Shown here in pieces: positions 7,281-16,739 of a DNA stretch of 20,740 nt (its first letter is position 1; each line of letters opens with the position of its first letter). The position numbers and the translations under genes are program-made. The stretch is from positions 1,524 to 22,263 of the forward strand of contig CAJOGB010000033.1 in NCBI GenBank assembly GCA_905233835.1. The letters are read 5' to 3'. Below the pieces are notes generated by a model that searched no databases, was not told the origin of the DNA, and was given only the letters and a program-made list of their open reading frames with translations. Source of the DNA: an uncultured Lachnospiraceae bacterium. GTDB lineage: Bacteria > Bacillota > Clostridia > Lachnospirales > Lachnospiraceae.

Positions 7281-9940
7281 ATCCAAAAACGCGGGAAAAA
7301 AGAATACAGGTTCGAAGAAAAAAACGACGAATACTGCGAAAGCAAAATCTCAGACTTCAAAGAAGAGATCTACAGGGAAAACCACGCAAAAAACCAGGGT
7401 TTCCACCTCTCAGATGCAAAATGTCAGCGTGACGAATTCTCTTGTTTCCAACGAAGTGATTCTTTGGGCGACTTTGGCGGTCAGCATTTTGTTGTTCTTA
7501 GGCGATTTGGGCTTTGGAGGAGTGATCGGCGATAACGTGGGTCGATTCTTCTTTGGCCTTTTTGGAATCTTATCATACGGATTCCCGTTTTTACTGTCTT
7601 TCTTAGTCTTTTTTATGGTCTCCAATCAAAAAAGTCAGATTGCCGTGGCAAAGGTCATTGCATGGGTTTGTTTGTTTTTGTTTTTGATTACCTTTATCGA
7701 CTTATTTTCAAGAGACGGCATGGTGGTTTTGCCTACTGTTGCCTATGCCTACGGTTTCCAGTATAAGACCGGAGGAGGTTTCTTCGGTGGTGGATTGGCT
7801 TATTTGTTGGTAAACGGATTTGGATTGATCGGCGCCTATGTCATCGATGTTATCGGTATGATTATTTCCTTTGTACTGATTTCCGAGACCTCCCTTTTCA
7901 GAACTGTGAAAAATAAGACTCGACATGACAGAGTCCGTGCCGAAATGCGAAGAAAAGAAAAGGACAAAAAACGAAACGCCCGCCGCGTTGAGATTCAAAA
8001 GGAAAAAGAAGAAGAATTAAAGAAAAAGTCTCAGAATCCAAAGAAGAATCGTATCGAAGTGAAAAACAACGGTGTGACCTTTGATACTACCGTTGAAAAT
8101 ACAAAAATCGGCGATACCGAAGATGTGAAGGAATTAAATATCAATATTTACAATCCTTCCGCAGAGGTGGAGGACATCAATCGCGTATCTTTAACCTCCA
8201 ATGTGGCTTCCAAGACTGAAATTTCATCTTTATCTAAGGATTCGGATGTGACAAATGCACAGTCCTTTGTGGCAGAGCCCGTAAAGGAAGTCGTAGCGAC
8301 ACCGGAGCCGGTTAAACAGGAAAAACCACCTGAGGCTTCCCCGGCCGAGAGATACGGTATCTTCCCGTGAAGAAACCCAAAGAGAAACGGAAAAAATCGA
8401 ACAGAGTGTACTCAGACAAAAATCTTCGCCGAAAAAGAAATACCGTTTTCCAACCATTGATCTTTTAACTAAGAACACGGTTACGGGAACCGGAAATTCC
8501 AAAGAAAAGATTGAAAGCACCGTTTCGAATTTGGAACGAACCTTAGATGTTTTCGGTGTTCCCGGAAAGGTAACGGATGTCAGTGTGGGACCTTCCGTAA
8601 CCCGTTTTGAATTCAAACCGGAACTCGGTGTAAAGGTTTCAAAGATTACAAACCTGGCGGATGATATTAAACTAAACTTGGCAGCACAGGATATTCGAAT
8701 CGAAGCACCCATTCCCGGAAAGCAGGCAGTTGGTATCGAGATTCCGAACGAGAATGCGGTTATGGTTGGTCTTCGTGAATTAATTGAAGCCAAGGAGTTT
8801 AAAAAATCTTCGTCAAAGATTGCCTTTGCGGCAGGTAGGGATATCGGCGGAAATGTGATTATTTCCGATATTGCAAAGATGCCGCACTTACTTATTGCCG
8901 GTTCTACCGGATCCGGTAAATCCGTATGTATCAATACCATTATCATGAGTATTTTATATCGTGCCACACCGGATGAAGTGAAACTGATTATGATCGATCC
9001 GAAGGTGGTGGAACTTTCTGTTTATAACGGTATTCCTCATCTTTTGATTCCTGTGGTAACGGATCCGAAGAAAGCTGCCGGCGCATTGCAGTGGGCGGTA
9101 AAAGAAATGACGGAACGTTATCAACGCTTTGCGGATGCAGGCGTTCGCGATATGAAAGGGTATAACGAAAAGGTGGCACAAAATGCCATTCCACCGAGAG
9201 AATTATCTGACGGAAGTTTGGAAACTGCCCAGAAGATGGCCCAGATCGTGGTGATTGTAGACGAGTTGGCAGACCTTATGATGGTTTCCTCCAAAGAAGT
9301 GGAAGAAGCAATCTGCCGTTTGGCACAGTTGGCTCGTGCGGCAGGTATTCATTTGATCGTGGCGACCCAGCGCCCTTCCGTAAATGTCATTACGGGACTC
9401 ATTAAGGCAAATATGCCGTCGCGAATCGCATTTGCGGTTACCAGCGGTGTGGACAGCCGAACGATTTTGGATCAAAACGGCGCGGAAAAACTTCTCGGGA
9501 AAGGCGATATGCTTTACTTCCCACAGGGATTTACCAAGCCCCTTCGTGTTCAGGGCACCTTTGTATCCGACAAAGAAGTGGCGGATGTTGTAAAGTTCAT
9601 TCGTGAACAAAATGAAGCCGCGGAAGAGGATGCAAAAAAACAAGAAGATATTTTAAGCCATGTGGAATCTTTAAGTTCCGGTTCCGACAGCAGCACAACA
9701 AGTTTTTCTTCCGAAGCGGATGATGAGAGAGATTCCTACTTTGCGGATGCGGGTAGACTGATTATAGAAAAAGAAAAAGGTTCCATCGGAATGTTGCAAA
9801 GAAACTTCAAGATTGGATTTAACCGAGCTGCCCGTATTATGGATCAATTGGAAGATGCCGGAGTCGTTGGACCCGAGGAAGGCACAAAGCCCAGAAAGGT
9901 GCTTGTGACCCTAGATGAGTTTAACGGCATGGTTTCTTAA
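7228..9940 (+). pseudogene. FtsK/SpoIIIE DNA translocase, 5' end replaced and frame broken near 8350
   Basis: This family pumps chromosomal DNA during division or sporulation. Segment one (7228-8370) has a Lys/Thr/Ser-rich N-terminus, four likely membrane helices (~residues 75-240) and an acidic/basic linker, ending at a stop at 8368-8370. Segment two continues in another frame, readable from ~8348 to 9940, with the alpha/beta motor: Walker A GSTGSGKS (8900-8923), Walker B VVIVDE ending near 9265 and the C-terminal gamma domain (RLIIEKEKGSIGMLQRNFKIGFNRAARIMDQLE). Adding one GA to the GAGAGA tract at 8347-8352 rejoins the frames (PAERDTVSSREE) to give about 904 residues. The first in-frame start, GTG 7228, lies inside the intron fragment and has only a distant AAGGG. 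The native start appears lost. FtsK and SpoIIIE cannot be separated by sequence alone here. Confidence 0.9.
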
Positions 9941-9974
9941 ATAAAAATGAAGAAAAAGAGGAGCTAAAAAGAGT

Positions 9975-11645
9975 ATGAAAACCGACATTCAGATTGCACA
10001 GGAAGCAAAGATGTTACCCATTAAAGAGGTGGCCAAGAGTTTGGATATCGTTGAAGACGATTTGGAACTCTACGGAAAGTATAAGGCAAAACTTTCCGAG
10101 GATCTGATTGCAAAGACAAAGAACAATCCGGACGGAAAACTTGTTCTTGTAACTGCCATTAACCCTACACCTGCCGGTGAAGGAAAAACCACCACATCCG
10201 TGGGATTGGGTCAGGCTTTTGGAAAGTTAAATAAAAAAGCGGTTCTGGCACTTCGCGAGCCGTCTTTGGGACCGTGCTTCGGAATTAAGGGTGGAGCTGC
10301 AGGCGGCGGATATGCACAGGTGGTTCCCATGGAGGATTTAAATCTTCACTTTACCGGAGACTTCCATGCAATTACATCGGCAAATAACCTTTTGGCAGCT
10401 CTTTTGGATAATCATATCCAGCAGGGAAATGTTTTGGGTATCGATCCGAGACAGATTGTTTGGAAACGATGCGAGGATATGAATGATCGCGTACTTCGAA
10501 ATGTGGTAGTGGGTCTTGGTGCAAAAGGTGACGGTATGGTTCGTGAGGATCATTTCGTAATTACCGTTGCTTCCGAAATCATGGCGATTTTCTGCTTGGC
10601 AAGCGACTATGATGATTTAAGAGAACGCTTAAGTAAAATCATTGTTGCATATAACTTCAAGGGTGAACCGGTAACCGCTGGTGATTTACAGGCGGTGGGA
10701 GCGATGATGGCACTTCTTCAAGATGCCTTTGCTCCAAACTTGATTCAGACTTTGGAACATACACCGGCCATCGTTCACGGCGGACCATTTGCAAATATTG
10801 CACATGGATGTAACTCCGTACGTGCCACTAAAACCGCATTAAAGTTGGCGGATATCGTGGTTACGGAAGCCGGATTCGGTGCGGATTTGGGTGCAGAGAA
10901 ATTCTTTGATATTAAGTGCCGTATGGCGGGCTTAAAGCCGGATGCGGTTGTTTTGGTTGCCACCATTCGTGCATTAAAATATAACGGCGGTGTGAAAAAA
11001 GAAGATTTATCCACCGAGAATGTGGATGCTTTGAAAAAAGGTATCGTAAACTTGGAGAAGCACATCGAAAACCTTCAGAAGTATGGGGTGCCCATCGTGG
11101 TTACCTTAAACTCTTTTGTGACCGATTCCAAAGCTGAAACCGAGTTTGTTCGTAATTTCTGTGAAGAAAGAGGCTGTGAGTTTGCACTTTCCGAAGTTTG
11201 GGAAAAAGGCGGAGAAGGCGGTATCGAGCTTGCAAATAAAGTCCTTGATGTTTTAGAGAATAAAACATCTGACTTTAAGCCTTTATATCCGGATGACATG
11301 TCCTTAAAGGATAAGATTGAAACCGTTGCAAAAGAAATCTACGGTGCGGACGGTGTGGATTATGCTCCGGCTGCATTAAAGAGCTTGGAGAAGTTGGAAG
11401 AGTTGGGTATGGGAAAATGCCCGGTTTGTATGGCAAAGACCCAGTATTCCCTTTCCGATGATCCAAAGAAATTAGGCCGTCCAAGTGGCTATCGTATTTC
11501 CGTTCGCGAAGTATATCCTTCCGCCGGAGCGGGATTTGCAGTTGCCGTTTTGGGAAGTATAATGACAATGCCGGGACTCCCGAAGGAACCGGCAGCCTAC
11601 AGAATCGATGTGGATTCTGACGGAAAGATTACAGGATTATTCTAA
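9975..11645 (+). CDS. fhs: Formate-tetrahydrofolate ligase
   Basis: This 556-residue enzyme makes 10-formyltetrahydrofolate from formate, tetrahydrofolate and ATP. It feeds one-carbon units into purine and amino acid synthesis and, in acetogens, the Wood-Ljungdahl pathway. The P-loop region TPAGEGKTT is at residues ~65-73. EPSLGPCFGIKGGAAGGGYAQVVPMEDLNLHFTGD matches the family signature, as do ATIRALKYNGGV and the C-terminal PGLPKEPAAYRIDVD. The length is normal and the ORF is intact. A GAGGAG site lies 11 bases before the ATG. It begins 34 bp after the ftsK stop, so co-transcription is likely. Confidence 0.98.
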   Translation: MKTDIQIAQEAKMLPIKEVAKSLDIVEDDLELYGKYKAKLSEDLIAKTKNNPDGKLVLVTAINPTPAGEGKTTTSVGLGQAFGKLNKKAVLALREPSLGPCFGIKGGAAGGGYAQVVPMEDLNLHFTGDFHAITSANNLLAALLDNHIQQGNVLGIDPRQIVWKRCEDMNDRVLRNVVVGLGAKGDGMVREDHFVITVASEIMAIFCLASDYDDLRERLSKIIVAYNFKGEPVTAGDLQAVGAMMALLQDAFAPNLIQTLEHTPAIVHGGPFANIAHGCNSVRATKTALKLADIVVTEAGFGADLGAEKFFDIKCRMAGLKPDAVVLVATIRALKYNGGVKKEDLSTENVDALKKGIVNLEKHIENLQKYGVPIVVTLNSFVTDSKAETEFVRNFCEERGCEFALSEVWEKGGEGGIELANKVLDVLENKTSDFKPLYPDDMSLKDKIETVAKEIYGADGVDYAPAALKSLEKLEELGMGKCPVCMAKTQYSLSDDPKKLGRPSGYRISVREVYPSAGAGFAVAVLGSIMTMPGLPKEPAAYRIDVDSDGKITGLF

Positions 11646-11664
11646 ATCATAGGGAGAGTAGTGT

Positions 11665-12739
11665 ATGATTTGTCCTTTGTGTGAGGCAGAAATTGAAGAC
11701 GGAAGCATTCTTTGCAAGCATTGCGGAAAGCCGATACAGTCGGTTCCGGATTACAATGTTTTAGAAGATGATCTTTTGCCGGCGATGCTTAGTGCAACAA
11801 AAAAGAAACCTGCGGAAAAGAAAGTCGAGCCCGTTAAAGAAGATAAGAAAATGGACCCCTGTTCTTTTTGCCGCCGTAGTGGTTCTTGTGTTGATCAGCG
11901 TTTATAATCACTCGTTTTCGTTTTATTACAAAGAAGCGGTGGCTTATGATGATGCAAAAGACTACGAGAATGCGGTTATTTACTATGAAAAAGCATTGAG
12001 TAAAAGTGAAAACTACGATGCGTATATGGCATTGGGAAATGATTATTATCTTCTTGAGGAATACAAAAAAGCGGACGATGCCTTTACAAAGGCATTGGAA
12101 TTACAGCCCGACAGTGTAGATGCCATTACACAGATGGCGAAGCTTTACGAGGAGACGGAGAATTCAAAGAAATTAAATGCTTTGTTTGATTTGGATTTGA
12201 CCGAAGACCAAGCAGAAGTTTTAAAGGGTTATGCGTCCTTTGCCCCCACATTTTCTTTAAAGGGAGGAAAGTATGATAATGACGTTTCCGTTATATTAAA
12301 TTCCAATAATGGATTTGATATCTATTATACCCTAGACGGAACCGCACCTTCCGAACATAACGGAAAGTTGTATACGGAACCGGTAGTCATTACGAATCAG
12401 GGAAAGACCACCTTAAATGCCGTATGTGTAAACGGTTCCGGAAAGACCAGCAATGTGGCTTCAGAAACCTATGAGATTTCCTATGTGATTCCTGCCACAC
12501 CGGAGGCAACTCCCCCAGGCGGAAAGATGACACAGGAAACCTATATTACCATTACTTGTGAAACAGAGGGTGCTTCCCTATATTATACATGGGATGAAAC
12601 CATGCCTACCGTTGAATCCACCATGTATACGGAGCCGATCCCCGTACCGGAAGGAAATAACATTCTAACCGTGATTGCCATTGATTCTCACGGAATGAGT
12701 TCCGAAGTGTTTAAGAGTAATTATATTTATTATCCGTAA
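11665..12739 (+). pseudogene. Zinc-ribbon / TPR membrane protein with chitobiase-C-like repeats, one-base frameshift
   Basis: The first frame (11665-11907) encodes an N-terminal zinc ribbon, with CPLC at residues 3-6 and CKHC at 17-20, and a basic/acidic linker. The second frame continues to 12739 with one membrane span (TPVLFAAVVVLVLISVY), about two TPR units (KDYENAVIYYEKALS, YKKADDAFTKALELQPDS) and two copies of a chitobiase/hexosaminidase C-terminal-like fold (DIYYTLDGTAPSEHNGKLYTEP; SLYYTWDETMPTVESTMYTEP). Removing one A from the AAAA at 11848-11851 joins the frames as DKKWTPVLF and gives 357 residues. The architecture suggests a membrane-anchored protein whose C-terminal part is extracellular. 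Its role is unknown. Its stop overlaps the rlmH start. Confidence 0.8.
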
Positions 12740-13218
12740 TGAAAATAACCGTATTAACTGTAGGAAAAATTAAAGAAAAGTATTATCGGGATGCGGTGGC
12801 CGAATATGAAAAACGTCTGTCCAAATACGCTACGATAAACATTATCGAAGTGCCCGATGAAAAGACGAAAGAAAACCCAAGCGATGCAGAACTCTTTCAA
12901 ATATTGGAGACGGAAGGAAATAAACTTTTGTCAAAGATTCCGGAGAATGCTTATGTGATTGCCCTGGATATCGCCGGAAAGAAGTACGATTCCGTTGGAT
13001 TTTCCAAGTTTATCGAAGAGAAAATGAATACCGGAAACAGTCATCTTTTATTCGTCATCGGCGGTTCTTTGGGACTCTCCCATGGGGTAAAGAAGCGTGC
13101 GGATGCAAAGATTTCTTTTTCCGACATGACGTTTCCGCATCAGTTGATGCGTGTGATTTTGTTGGAACAAATTTATAGGGGTTATCGAATTATGCGAAAC
13201 GAGCCCTATCATAAATAG
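12739..13218 (+). CDS. rlmH: 23S rRNA pseudouridine-1915 N3-methyltransferase
   Basis: This is a 159-residue SPOUT-class methyltransferase that methylates pseudouridine 1915 in helix 69 of 23S rRNA on assembled 70S ribosomes, using S-adenosylmethionine. MKITVLTVGKIKEKY at the start, FVIGGSLGLS near residues 104-113, the trefoil-knot segment FSDMTFPHQLMRVILLEQIYRGYRI and the C-terminal NEPYHK are all typical. The start ATG overlaps the TAA of the preceding gene (TAATG), which suggests translational coupling. Confidence 0.98.
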   Translation: MKITVLTVGKIKEKYYRDAVAEYEKRLSKYATINIIEVPDEKTKENPSDAELFQILETEGNKLLSKIPENAYVIALDIAGKKYDSVGFSKFIEEKMNTGNSHLLFVIGGSLGLSHGVKKRADAKISFSDMTFPHQLMRVILLEQIYRGYRIMRNEPYHK

Positions 13219-13230
13219 GATGGTGAAAAT

Positions 13231-14541
13231 ATGAAGTATCAGATGTATGACTTGATTGAAAAAAAGAAAAGAAGCGAAGCACTTACCAAGGACGAAATTG
13301 AGTATTTGATTTCCGGATATACAAAGGGTGAGATTCCGGATTATCAGATGTCTGCGTTTTTAATGGCGGTTTGCTTTAACGGAATGACGGATGAAGAAAC
13401 CTATGAGTTTACCATGGCGATGGAACACTCCGGTGACGAACTGGATCTTTCTTCCATCCCGGGAATGAAAATCGATAAGCATTCCACCGGTGGCGTGGGA
13501 GATAAGACTACCCTTGTTTTGGCTCCACTGATTGCATCTTTGGGTGTACCGGTTGCAAAAATGTCCGGAAGAGGTTTGGGTCATACCGGCGGAACCATTG
13601 ATAAGTTGGAAGCATTTCCGGGATTTCAAACGGGAATCTCTGAGGAGACTTTCCTTTCAAATGTAAAAGAGCATCATATCGCAGTAGCAGGTCAGACAAA
13701 GAATTTGGCTCCTGCAGATAAAAAGATTTATGCCCTTCGCGATATTACCGCTACGGTAAATTCCATTCCTTTAATTGCATCCTCTATTATGAGTAAAAAA
13801 CTTGCCAGCGGTGCGGACGGCATTTGCTTGGATGTAAAAGTGGGTTCCGGTGCATTTATGAAGGATTTGGAGGAAGCAAAGAAGTTGGCTTCCACCATGG
13901 TGGATATCGGTCGCCGTGCGAATCGAAAAATGGTAGCCGTACTTACCAATATGGATGAGCCTTTAGGTTTTGCGGTTGGAAATACTTTGGAAGTTATGGA
14001 GGCCATTGATTCCTTAAAAGGAAACGGCCCGAAGGACTTTATGGAATTAATCTATGCCTTGGGTACCGAAATGCTTCTTTTGGCAGATGAAGATTTGACA
14101 TCAGAAAAAGCAAAAGAACTTTTGAAAGATGCTATTTCTTCCGGAAAAGCATACGACACATTTAAAACCTTTATTGAAATTCAGGGTGGTAATCCATCGG
14201 ATGTGGATCATATCGAGGACCTTTTGGATGCATCCTTTGTGGTAAAAGTTCCTGCGGAATTTGAAGGATATGTAAAAGAAATCCAGGCGGAGGAAGTGGG
14301 ACGCGCATCCATGATTTTAGGAGGCGGACGTGCCACAAAAGAAGATGTCATCGATATGTCTGTTGGTGTTGTTTTGCATAAAAAAGTGGGAGATACAGTG
14401 AAAAAGGAGGATGCCATCGCTACGATTTACGGAAATAATAAAGAGTCCGTGGACTTGGCTATGGAAAAAATAAAAGATGCCTACACCTTCTCAAAGGAAG
14501 CTGTGACACCGAAGCCGATGATCTTGGAGATTATCAAATAA
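13231..14541 (+). CDS. pdp: Pyrimidine-nucleoside phosphorylase
   Basis: This 436-residue enzyme cleaves uridine and thymidine (and deoxyuridine) with phosphate to free base and pentose-1-phosphate, in pyrimidine salvage. KHSTGGVGDKTT at residues 83-94 and the family signature SGRGLGHTGGTIDKLE at 112-127 form the phosphate and nucleoside site. RDITATVNSIPLIASSIMSKKLA and the C-terminal lipoyl-like domain are also present. Length and sequence fit the Gram-positive Pdp enzymes better than the gammaproteobacterial DeoA, though the two families are close. It starts 12 bp after rlmH with a GGTGAAA-type site. Confidence 0.94.
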   Translation: MKYQMYDLIEKKKRSEALTKDEIEYLISGYTKGEIPDYQMSAFLMAVCFNGMTDEETYEFTMAMEHSGDELDLSSIPGMKIDKHSTGGVGDKTTLVLAPLIASLGVPVAKMSGRGLGHTGGTIDKLEAFPGFQTGISEETFLSNVKEHHIAVAGQTKNLAPADKKIYALRDITATVNSIPLIASSIMSKKLASGADGICLDVKVGSGAFMKDLEEAKKLASTMVDIGRRANRKMVAVLTNMDEPLGFAVGNTLEVMEAIDSLKGNGPKDFMELIYALGTEMLLLADEDLTSEKAKELLKDAISSGKAYDTFKTFIEIQGGNPSDVDHIEDLLDASFVVKVPAEFEGYVKEIQAEEVGRASMILGGGRATKEDVIDMSVGVVLHKKVGDTVKKEDAIATIYGNNKESVDLAMEKIKDAYTFSKEAVTPKPMILEIIK

Positions 14542-14559
14542 ATACGGGAGAAAAAGTAT

Positions 14560-15537
14560 TTGGAAAAAGAACTTTTACTGAATATACCGGCCAATCATTT
14601 GGAGAATATCTTTGGCCAGTTTGATCATAATATTAAAATCATTGAGCATTCTTTAAATATCTCCGTTGTAAATCGTGGAGATTCCGTAAAGATTTTAGGT
14701 GATGAGTCTGCAGTGGAAGCTGCGAAGAATGTGGTAATGGAACTTTTGTCTTTGTCAAAAAGAGGAAATGAGATTTCCGAGCAAAACGTTCGCTATGCCC
14801 TTTCCTTAAAGGAAAACTTAAAAGATTATCCCTTGACTAAATTGGATGAGGATTTGATTTGCCATACCATCAGCGGAAAACCGGTGAAACCGAAAACCGT
14901 GGGTCAGAAAAAATACGTGGATGCCATTCGAAAGAAAATGGTGGTATTCGGTATCGGACCTGCGGGAACCGGAAAGACCTATCTTGCCATGGCTATGGCG
15001 ATTACCGCATTTCAGGCCGGGGAAGTCAGCAGAATTATTTTGACCCGTCCCGCCATTGAAGCCGGAGAAAAACTGGGTTTTTTGCCGGGAGATTTACAGA
15101 GTAAGGTGGATCCGTATTTACGACCGCTTTATGATGCTCTTTATCAGATTATGGGAGCCGATTCTTTCCAAAGAAATATGGAAAAAGGCTTGATTGAAGT
15201 GGCACCTCTTGCATATATGAGAGGTCGTACTTTGGATAATTCCTTTATTATTTTGGATGAGGCACAAAATACCACACCTGCTCAGATGAAGATGTTTTTA
15301 ACCCGTATCGGATTCGGTTCAAAAGCGGTGATTACCGGTGATGCCACACAAAAGGATTTGCCAAGCGGTGCTCTGTCCGGTTTGGATGTGGCATTAAAAG
15401 TGCTTTCCAAAGTGGAAGACATCGGAATTTGCAAATTAAGCGGAGATGATGTTGTACGTCATCCCCTTGTTCAAAAAATCGTAAACGCTTATGAGGTTTA
15501 CGAGAAAAACCAGCATAAGGATCGTAAAAAGAAATGA
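14560..15537 (+). CDS. phoH: PhoH-family ATPase (PhoH-like / YbeZ)
   Basis: This is a 325-residue P-loop ATPase. Walker A GPAGTGKT lies at residues 133-141 and Walker B FIILDEAQN at 229-237. The GDATQKDLP segment and a KH-like N-terminal domain of ~80 residues complete the family layout. PhoH2/YbeZ-type proteins are linked by neighbourhood to the rRNA-maturation endonuclease YbeY, which is two genes downstream here. The start is TTG, with a GGGAG site nine bases upstream; the next residues (EKELLLNIP) fit the family N-terminus. Its stop codon overlaps the ATG of the next gene (ATGATGA). Confidence 0.95.
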   Translation: MEKELLLNIPANHLENIFGQFDHNIKIIEHSLNISVVNRGDSVKILGDESAVEAAKNVVMELLSLSKRGNEISEQNVRYALSLKENLKDYPLTKLDEDLICHTISGKPVKPKTVGQKKYVDAIRKKMVVFGIGPAGTGKTYLAMAMAITAFQAGEVSRIILTRPAIEAGEKLGFLPGDLQSKVDPYLRPLYDALYQIMGADSFQRNMEKGLIEVAPLAYMRGRTLDNSFIILDEAQNTTPAQMKMFLTRIGFGSKAVITGDATQKDLPSGALSGLDVALKVLSKVEDIGICKLSGDDVVRHPLVQKIVNAYEVYEKNQHKDRKKK

Positions 15538-16739
15538 TGATAGAAGAAAAACAAATCTCTCCCAAGCGCTTTATTTATATCTTTGGGATGTTTGTTGTAT
15601 CCGTAATCAGTGTGTTTATTCTAGCTTACGGAAAGAAACTTCTTTTGGATCAGGCATTGTGTTTACTGGCTTTGTTTTTTTGCTACTGGGTTGTTTTTAT
15701 CCTGTCTTTGATTCATCAGAGAAAAATCGGAAAATTTACCTATAAAGATACCACTTATCGAAATCTGTTTTTGATTTCCACATTGAGTTGGCTTCTTATG
15801 ATTTTAACCAACAATATTCCGGATTTGTTTGGTCCGGTGCTTTTGGTTGGATTTTTATATGTAGCCGTATGTGACAGCAGTTTGTCATTGGCATCCTGTA
15901 TTTTTATGGATCTTTTGTACTGTTTTATTACAGGTACGAATAACTACATTCTTTACTGCTATTGTATTTTATCGATTTTTGGAATCTTATTTGCATATTA
16001 TCTGAAAGAGAACAAAAACGAGACGAGAATTATCAATTATCTTTTAATATTGATGATTCAGTTTTTTGTGCCCTTTATTTTCTATGTATTTACGTTCGGA
16101 AAAGTAAATTTGGATCGATTGAATCAGTTCGTTGTTTTGGCGCTTTTGTACACAGTGATTATTTATTTCGGTTTCGGGGTATTGGTTCGATTTGATCAAA
16201 GAGAGGAGCAGATTGCATACGAGACGTTTTTGGATGATGAGTATTCTTTGATTGTGGATATTATGCATTTTTCCATCGGTGAATACTTTCATGCCAGAAA
16301 GGTATCGGATTTGGCAAGAGAATGTGCCGCACAAATCGGTGCAAACGAACTCTTGGCTGCCTGCGGCGGTTTGTATTATCGCATCGGTATCTTAGAGGGA
16401 GAACCCATTGTCGATAACAGCATTAAAATCGCTCAAAAAAATTGCCTTCCCAGGGAAGTGGTGCAGATTTTATATGAATACAAAGGCATTAATCAGCATC
16501 CTTTAAGTCCGGAATCCGCGATTGTTCAGATGGTTGATTCGGTACTTACAAAAGTGGAAGCTATGCGTGATGAAATGGACAGTTCCTGGAATCAGGAAAT
16601 GCTTATTTATCAGACCTTAAACGAATACTCCAACGAAGGTATGTACGATGATTCGAATATTACCATGAATCAGTTTTTAAAGATTCGAAATGTACTGGTT
16701 ATGAAAGGTGATTTGTATGACTATCGAGATAATCAATGA
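15534..16739 (+). CDS. Shortened 7TM-HD-like membrane protein with degenerate HD domain
   Basis: This 401-residue protein sits between phoH and ybeY, where Firmicutes normally encode the c-di-AMP phosphodiesterase PgpH/YqfF (about 700 residues). The large extracellular N-terminal domain is missing. About seven membrane helices (residues ~12-215) lead into a cytoplasmic domain of ~180 residues. That domain resembles the HD fold: H253-ARKVSDLA, IGANELLAACGGLYY and PLSPESAIVQMVDSV are recognisable. The catalytic His-Asp is replaced by Arg-Ile (YYRIG, residues 281-285), and the usual Q-H-H-G is EYKG. It is therefore probably inactive as a phosphodiesterase and may be a sensor or scaffold. The frame is intact, so it appears maintained. 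It overlaps phoH by 4 bases and ybeY by 23. Confidence 0.8.
   Translation: MMIEEKQISPKRFIYIFGMFVVSVISVFILAYGKKLLLDQALCLLALFFCYWVVFILSLIHQRKIGKFTYKDTTYRNLFLISTLSWLLMILTNNIPDLFGPVLLVGFLYVAVCDSSLSLASCIFMDLLYCFITGTNNYILYCYCILSIFGILFAYYLKENKNETRIINYLLILMIQFFVPFIFYVFTFGKVNLDRLNQFVVLALLYTVIIYFGFGVLVRFDQREEQIAYETFLDDEYSLIVDIMHFSIGEYFHARKVSDLARECAAQIGANELLAACGGLYYRIGILEGEPIVDNSIKIAQKNCLPREVVQILYEYKGINQHPLSPESAIVQMVDSVLTKVEAMRDEMDSSWNQEMLIYQTLNEYSNEGMYDDSNITMNQFLKIRNVLVMKGDLYDYRDNQ

Noticed and set aside
7214..7432. 72-codon frame over the intron/ftsK junction
   Set aside because: A different frame from ftsK, Arg/Lys-rich by composition only; an artefact of the A-rich ftsK 5' region.
8230..8967. 245-codon open frame on the minus strand
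   Set aside because: It lies opposite ftsK coding sequence, has no recognisable domain and is low-complexity Ser/Pro/Phe-rich, as expected for an antisense shadow.
9203..9643. 146-codon minus-strand open frame
   Set aside because: Antisense to the conserved FtsK motor, with no ribosome binding site or family resemblance.
16708..16716. GTG start for ybeY
   Set aside because: The ATG at 16717 has the better spaced ribosome binding site and gives the family N-terminus MTIEI.
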